DNA of 6,891 nucleotides from Chloroflexota bacterium (GTDB taxonomy: Bacteria > Chloroflexota > Anaerolineae > B4-G1). A program made the translations under genes and the position numbers. Location of the stretch: the NCBI GenBank assembly GCA_011046405.1, contig DSAR01000074.1, forward strand, positions 1-6,891, in the 5' to 3' direction. The notes under the pieces were generated by a model. That model saw only the letters and a program-made list of their open reading frames with translations, did no database searches and was not told the DNA's origin. Of the stretch, positions 5,540-6,891 are shown one piece after another (position 1 is the stretch's first letter; each line of letters begins with the position of its first letter).

Positions 5540-5853
5540 TGGATGCAACGTGGCTCGATGTCCTCAACCCCTTGCTGGCCGCTGCGCTGTTCCTGATCGG
5601 GCTGTTCTGCCTGGTCACCCGGCGCAACGTGATCAAGCAGGTGATTGGCCTTAAAATTATGCTCCAGGGCGTCACCCTGAGCCTGCTCCACGCCGGTCAC
5701 GTGTTGGGGGACGTAAATCTAGCCCAGACGATGGTCATCTCGGCGTTGCTCGTCGAGACGATCATCATCGGCCTGGCCCTGGCCTTGATCATCAACATCT
5801 ATCGCCATTATCCATCCGGCGATATCGATCACCTGCAAAGATTGCGCGGATAA
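5539..5853 (+). CDS. NuoK / MrpC (MnhC)-like antiporter membrane subunit
   Basis: This 104-aa protein has three membrane segments (about 9-26, 34-51, 63-90) in the NuoK/MrpC/MbhG pattern: GLFCLVTRRNVIKQVIGLKIML, then QTMVISALLVETIIIGLALAL and a tail NIYRHYPSGDIDHLQRLRG typical of the family. E73 (LLVETII) corresponds to the second conserved membrane Glu of NuoK. The first one, in NuoK's GLEIM, is replaced by lysine here (K39 in GLKIM). It would sit between antiporter-like modules in the membrane arm. The start at 5539 overlaps the preceding stop and the next gene begins 3 nt after this stop, so it is clearly one operon. MrpC is slightly favoured over NuoK because MbhD/E-like genes precede it. 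Confidence 0.88.
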   Translation: MDATWLDVLNPLLAAALFLIGLFCLVTRRNVIKQVIGLKIMLQGVTLSLLHAGHVLGDVNLAQTMVISALLVETIIIGLALALIINIYRHYPSGDIDHLQRLRG

Positions 5854-5856
5854 GTT

Positions 5857-6891
5857 ATGAACCATGGATTTTTCATCGCGCTATTCGCGATCCCCTTCCT
5901 GGCGAGTGGGCTGATTGCCTTCCTCCTCCGGCGTGCGTCTTCTTCCACGGTGCGCTACGTCCTCCTGGCGGCGACCGCCACGACGGCTCTGTGTGCATTA
6001 CTGCTGCTGCCCGCAATCGGGGATGGGCCCGCCATCGTGATCGAGTGGATGCCGGGCGCTGGCTCGATGACGTTCAGCCTGGGTGCCACGGGATTGTACG
6101 CGGCGTTGGCGACTTCACTCGCTGTGTTTTTGGTCACCCTGGCGCGCGTGCCCCATCACGTCGAACGACCGGCTCTTTCGGCCTCCGTGATCCTTTTGGC
6201 GCTCTCCGCCGCCAACGCCGCTTTCCTGGCGGAGCATTTCCTGGCCCGTTACGTCGCGCTGGAAATCGCCGCGCTCTGCATCGCCCTGGCGCCGCTGGTT
6301 GAGCTGGAGGGCGCGAGCGGCAGCCGGGCGTTCTGGTTCATCTATCTGATCCTGCGCCTGGGCGACGCCGGTTTGCTCAACGCGATCTTGATCTTATCCG
6401 AAGCCAGCGGGACGCTGGAGATCGCGCCGGCGCTGCAAGCAGGTGCAACATTGGACAATGTCCGCCTGGGCTGGGTCGTGGCCGGTTTGCTGCTGGCGGT
6501 GTGGGTGAAAATGGCTGGCTGGCCCTTTCATCTTTGGAGCCGCTTCGGCCGGAAGCTTTCGCTGAATATGCACGCCTGGCTCTATGCCATCGTCGCGCCC
6601 AACCTGGGCGCTTATCTACTTTACCGCGTCACGCCGCTCCTGGCGCTGCATAGCCCCTTGCAGGCCGTCGCCCTGTGGTTAGGCGCCGGCGGGGCGGCGT
6701 TGGCCATGTTCATCGCTCTCACCCAGGAAGACATACGCAATGTGTTGATCTACGTGGGAGCGGCGCAAGCCGGGCTGCTCCTGTTTACCGCCGCCTGCGC
6801 TCTCCAAATGGCGGTGTGGCTGGGCTTGATGGCGACGACGTTGCTGTCTTTGCTCCTCTTTCTGTCCAGTGACGCTGGACAACGAAACGCC
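5857..6891 (+). CDS. Divergent NuoL/MrpD-type proton-conducting antiporter subunit (3' partial)
   Basis: Translating from ATG 5857 gives 345 codons without a stop to the window edge, so the gene continues outside. About ten hydrophobic segments are visible. Motifs of the antiporter-like family (NuoL/M/N, MrpA/D) are a membrane Glu in RYVALEIAAL (E136), VWVKMAGWPFHLWSR (K218, PFH 223-225, W227) and the following helix SLNMHAWLYAIVAPNLGAYLLYR, then TQEDIRNVLIYVGAAQAG (289-306). The usual P-T-P-V-S-A-L-L-H-A stretch is replaced by KLSLNMHAWLYA, and the usual Lys of QxDIKR is Arg-Asn. The start is 3 nt after the previous stop with only a weak GCGGA upstream, suggesting coupled translation. Full-length relatives are roughly 450-700 residues. 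Confidence 0.88.
   Translation, partial: MNHGFFIALFAIPFLASGLIAFLLRRASSSTVRYVLLAATATTALCALLLLPAIGDGPAIVIEWMPGAGSMTFSLGATGLYAALATSLAVFLVTLARVPHHVERPALSASVILLALSAANAAFLAEHFLARYVALEIAALCIALAPLVELEGASGSRAFWFIYLILRLGDAGLLNAILILSEASGTLEIAPALQAGATLDNVRLGWVVAGLLLAVWVKMAGWPFHLWSRFGRKLSLNMHAWLYAIVAPNLGAYLLYRVTPLLALHSPLQAVALWLGAGGAALAMFIALTQEDIRNVLIYVGAAQAGLLLFTAACALQMAVWLGLMATTLLSLLLFLSSDAGQRNA

Overview
The window is GC-rich and its genes are packed head to tail on the + strand. Nothing on the minus strand looks real. The gene content (a membrane TPR protein, a WecA/TagO-type sugar-phosphate transferase, a GalU-like nucleotidyltransferase, a PrsW-type membrane protease and a split Mrp/Mbh-like antiporter operon), the C-rich 8-bp intergenic repeats and the small conserved ORFs suggest a Chloroflexota (Anaerolineae-like) bacterium. 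This is an inference from style and content; no marker gene in the window proves it.

Region 1 (1-3713) is a surface-polysaccharide module. It starts with a multi-pass membrane protein with a C-terminal TPR domain, probably the tail of a longer protein that begins before the window. An overlapping polyprenyl-phosphate GlcNAc-1-phosphate-transferase-like gene follows. Then comes a G-poor array of twelve 8-bp repeats, a GalU-like UDP-sugar pyrophosphorylase and a 78-codon conserved-looking small gene. Together they could supply the lipid-linked primer sugar, the activated sugar donor and possibly a polymerase or ligase or its assembly partner.

Region 2 (3744-4751) is a PrsW-family intramembrane metalloprotease with all its motifs and a cytoplasmic C-terminal extension.

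Region 3 (4752-5052, 301 bp) has no gene but is the most structured DNA here. It holds a tandem array of the 8-mer CGCCGGCG, a near-consensus promoter (TTTACA, 17 bp, TATAAT), and an 88-bp near-palindromic element with GTAACTG termini. That element is bounded exactly by an 8-bp direct repeat (TTAACGCC), as expected for a MITE with a target-site duplication. It sits at the predicted transcription start, between the promoter and the Shine-Dalgarno sequence of the next operon. A third copy of the terminus lies 93 bp upstream.

Region 4 (5053-6891, open at the right edge) is an operon of four small-to-large membrane subunits with overlapping or nearly abutting ends: MbhD (DUF4040)-like, MbhE-like, NuoK/MrpC-like, and a divergent NuoL/MrpD-like antiporter subunit cut by the window end. 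It looks like the ion-pumping arm of an Mrp/Mbh/complex-I-related machine. No redox subunit is visible, and several usually acidic or charged positions are changed.
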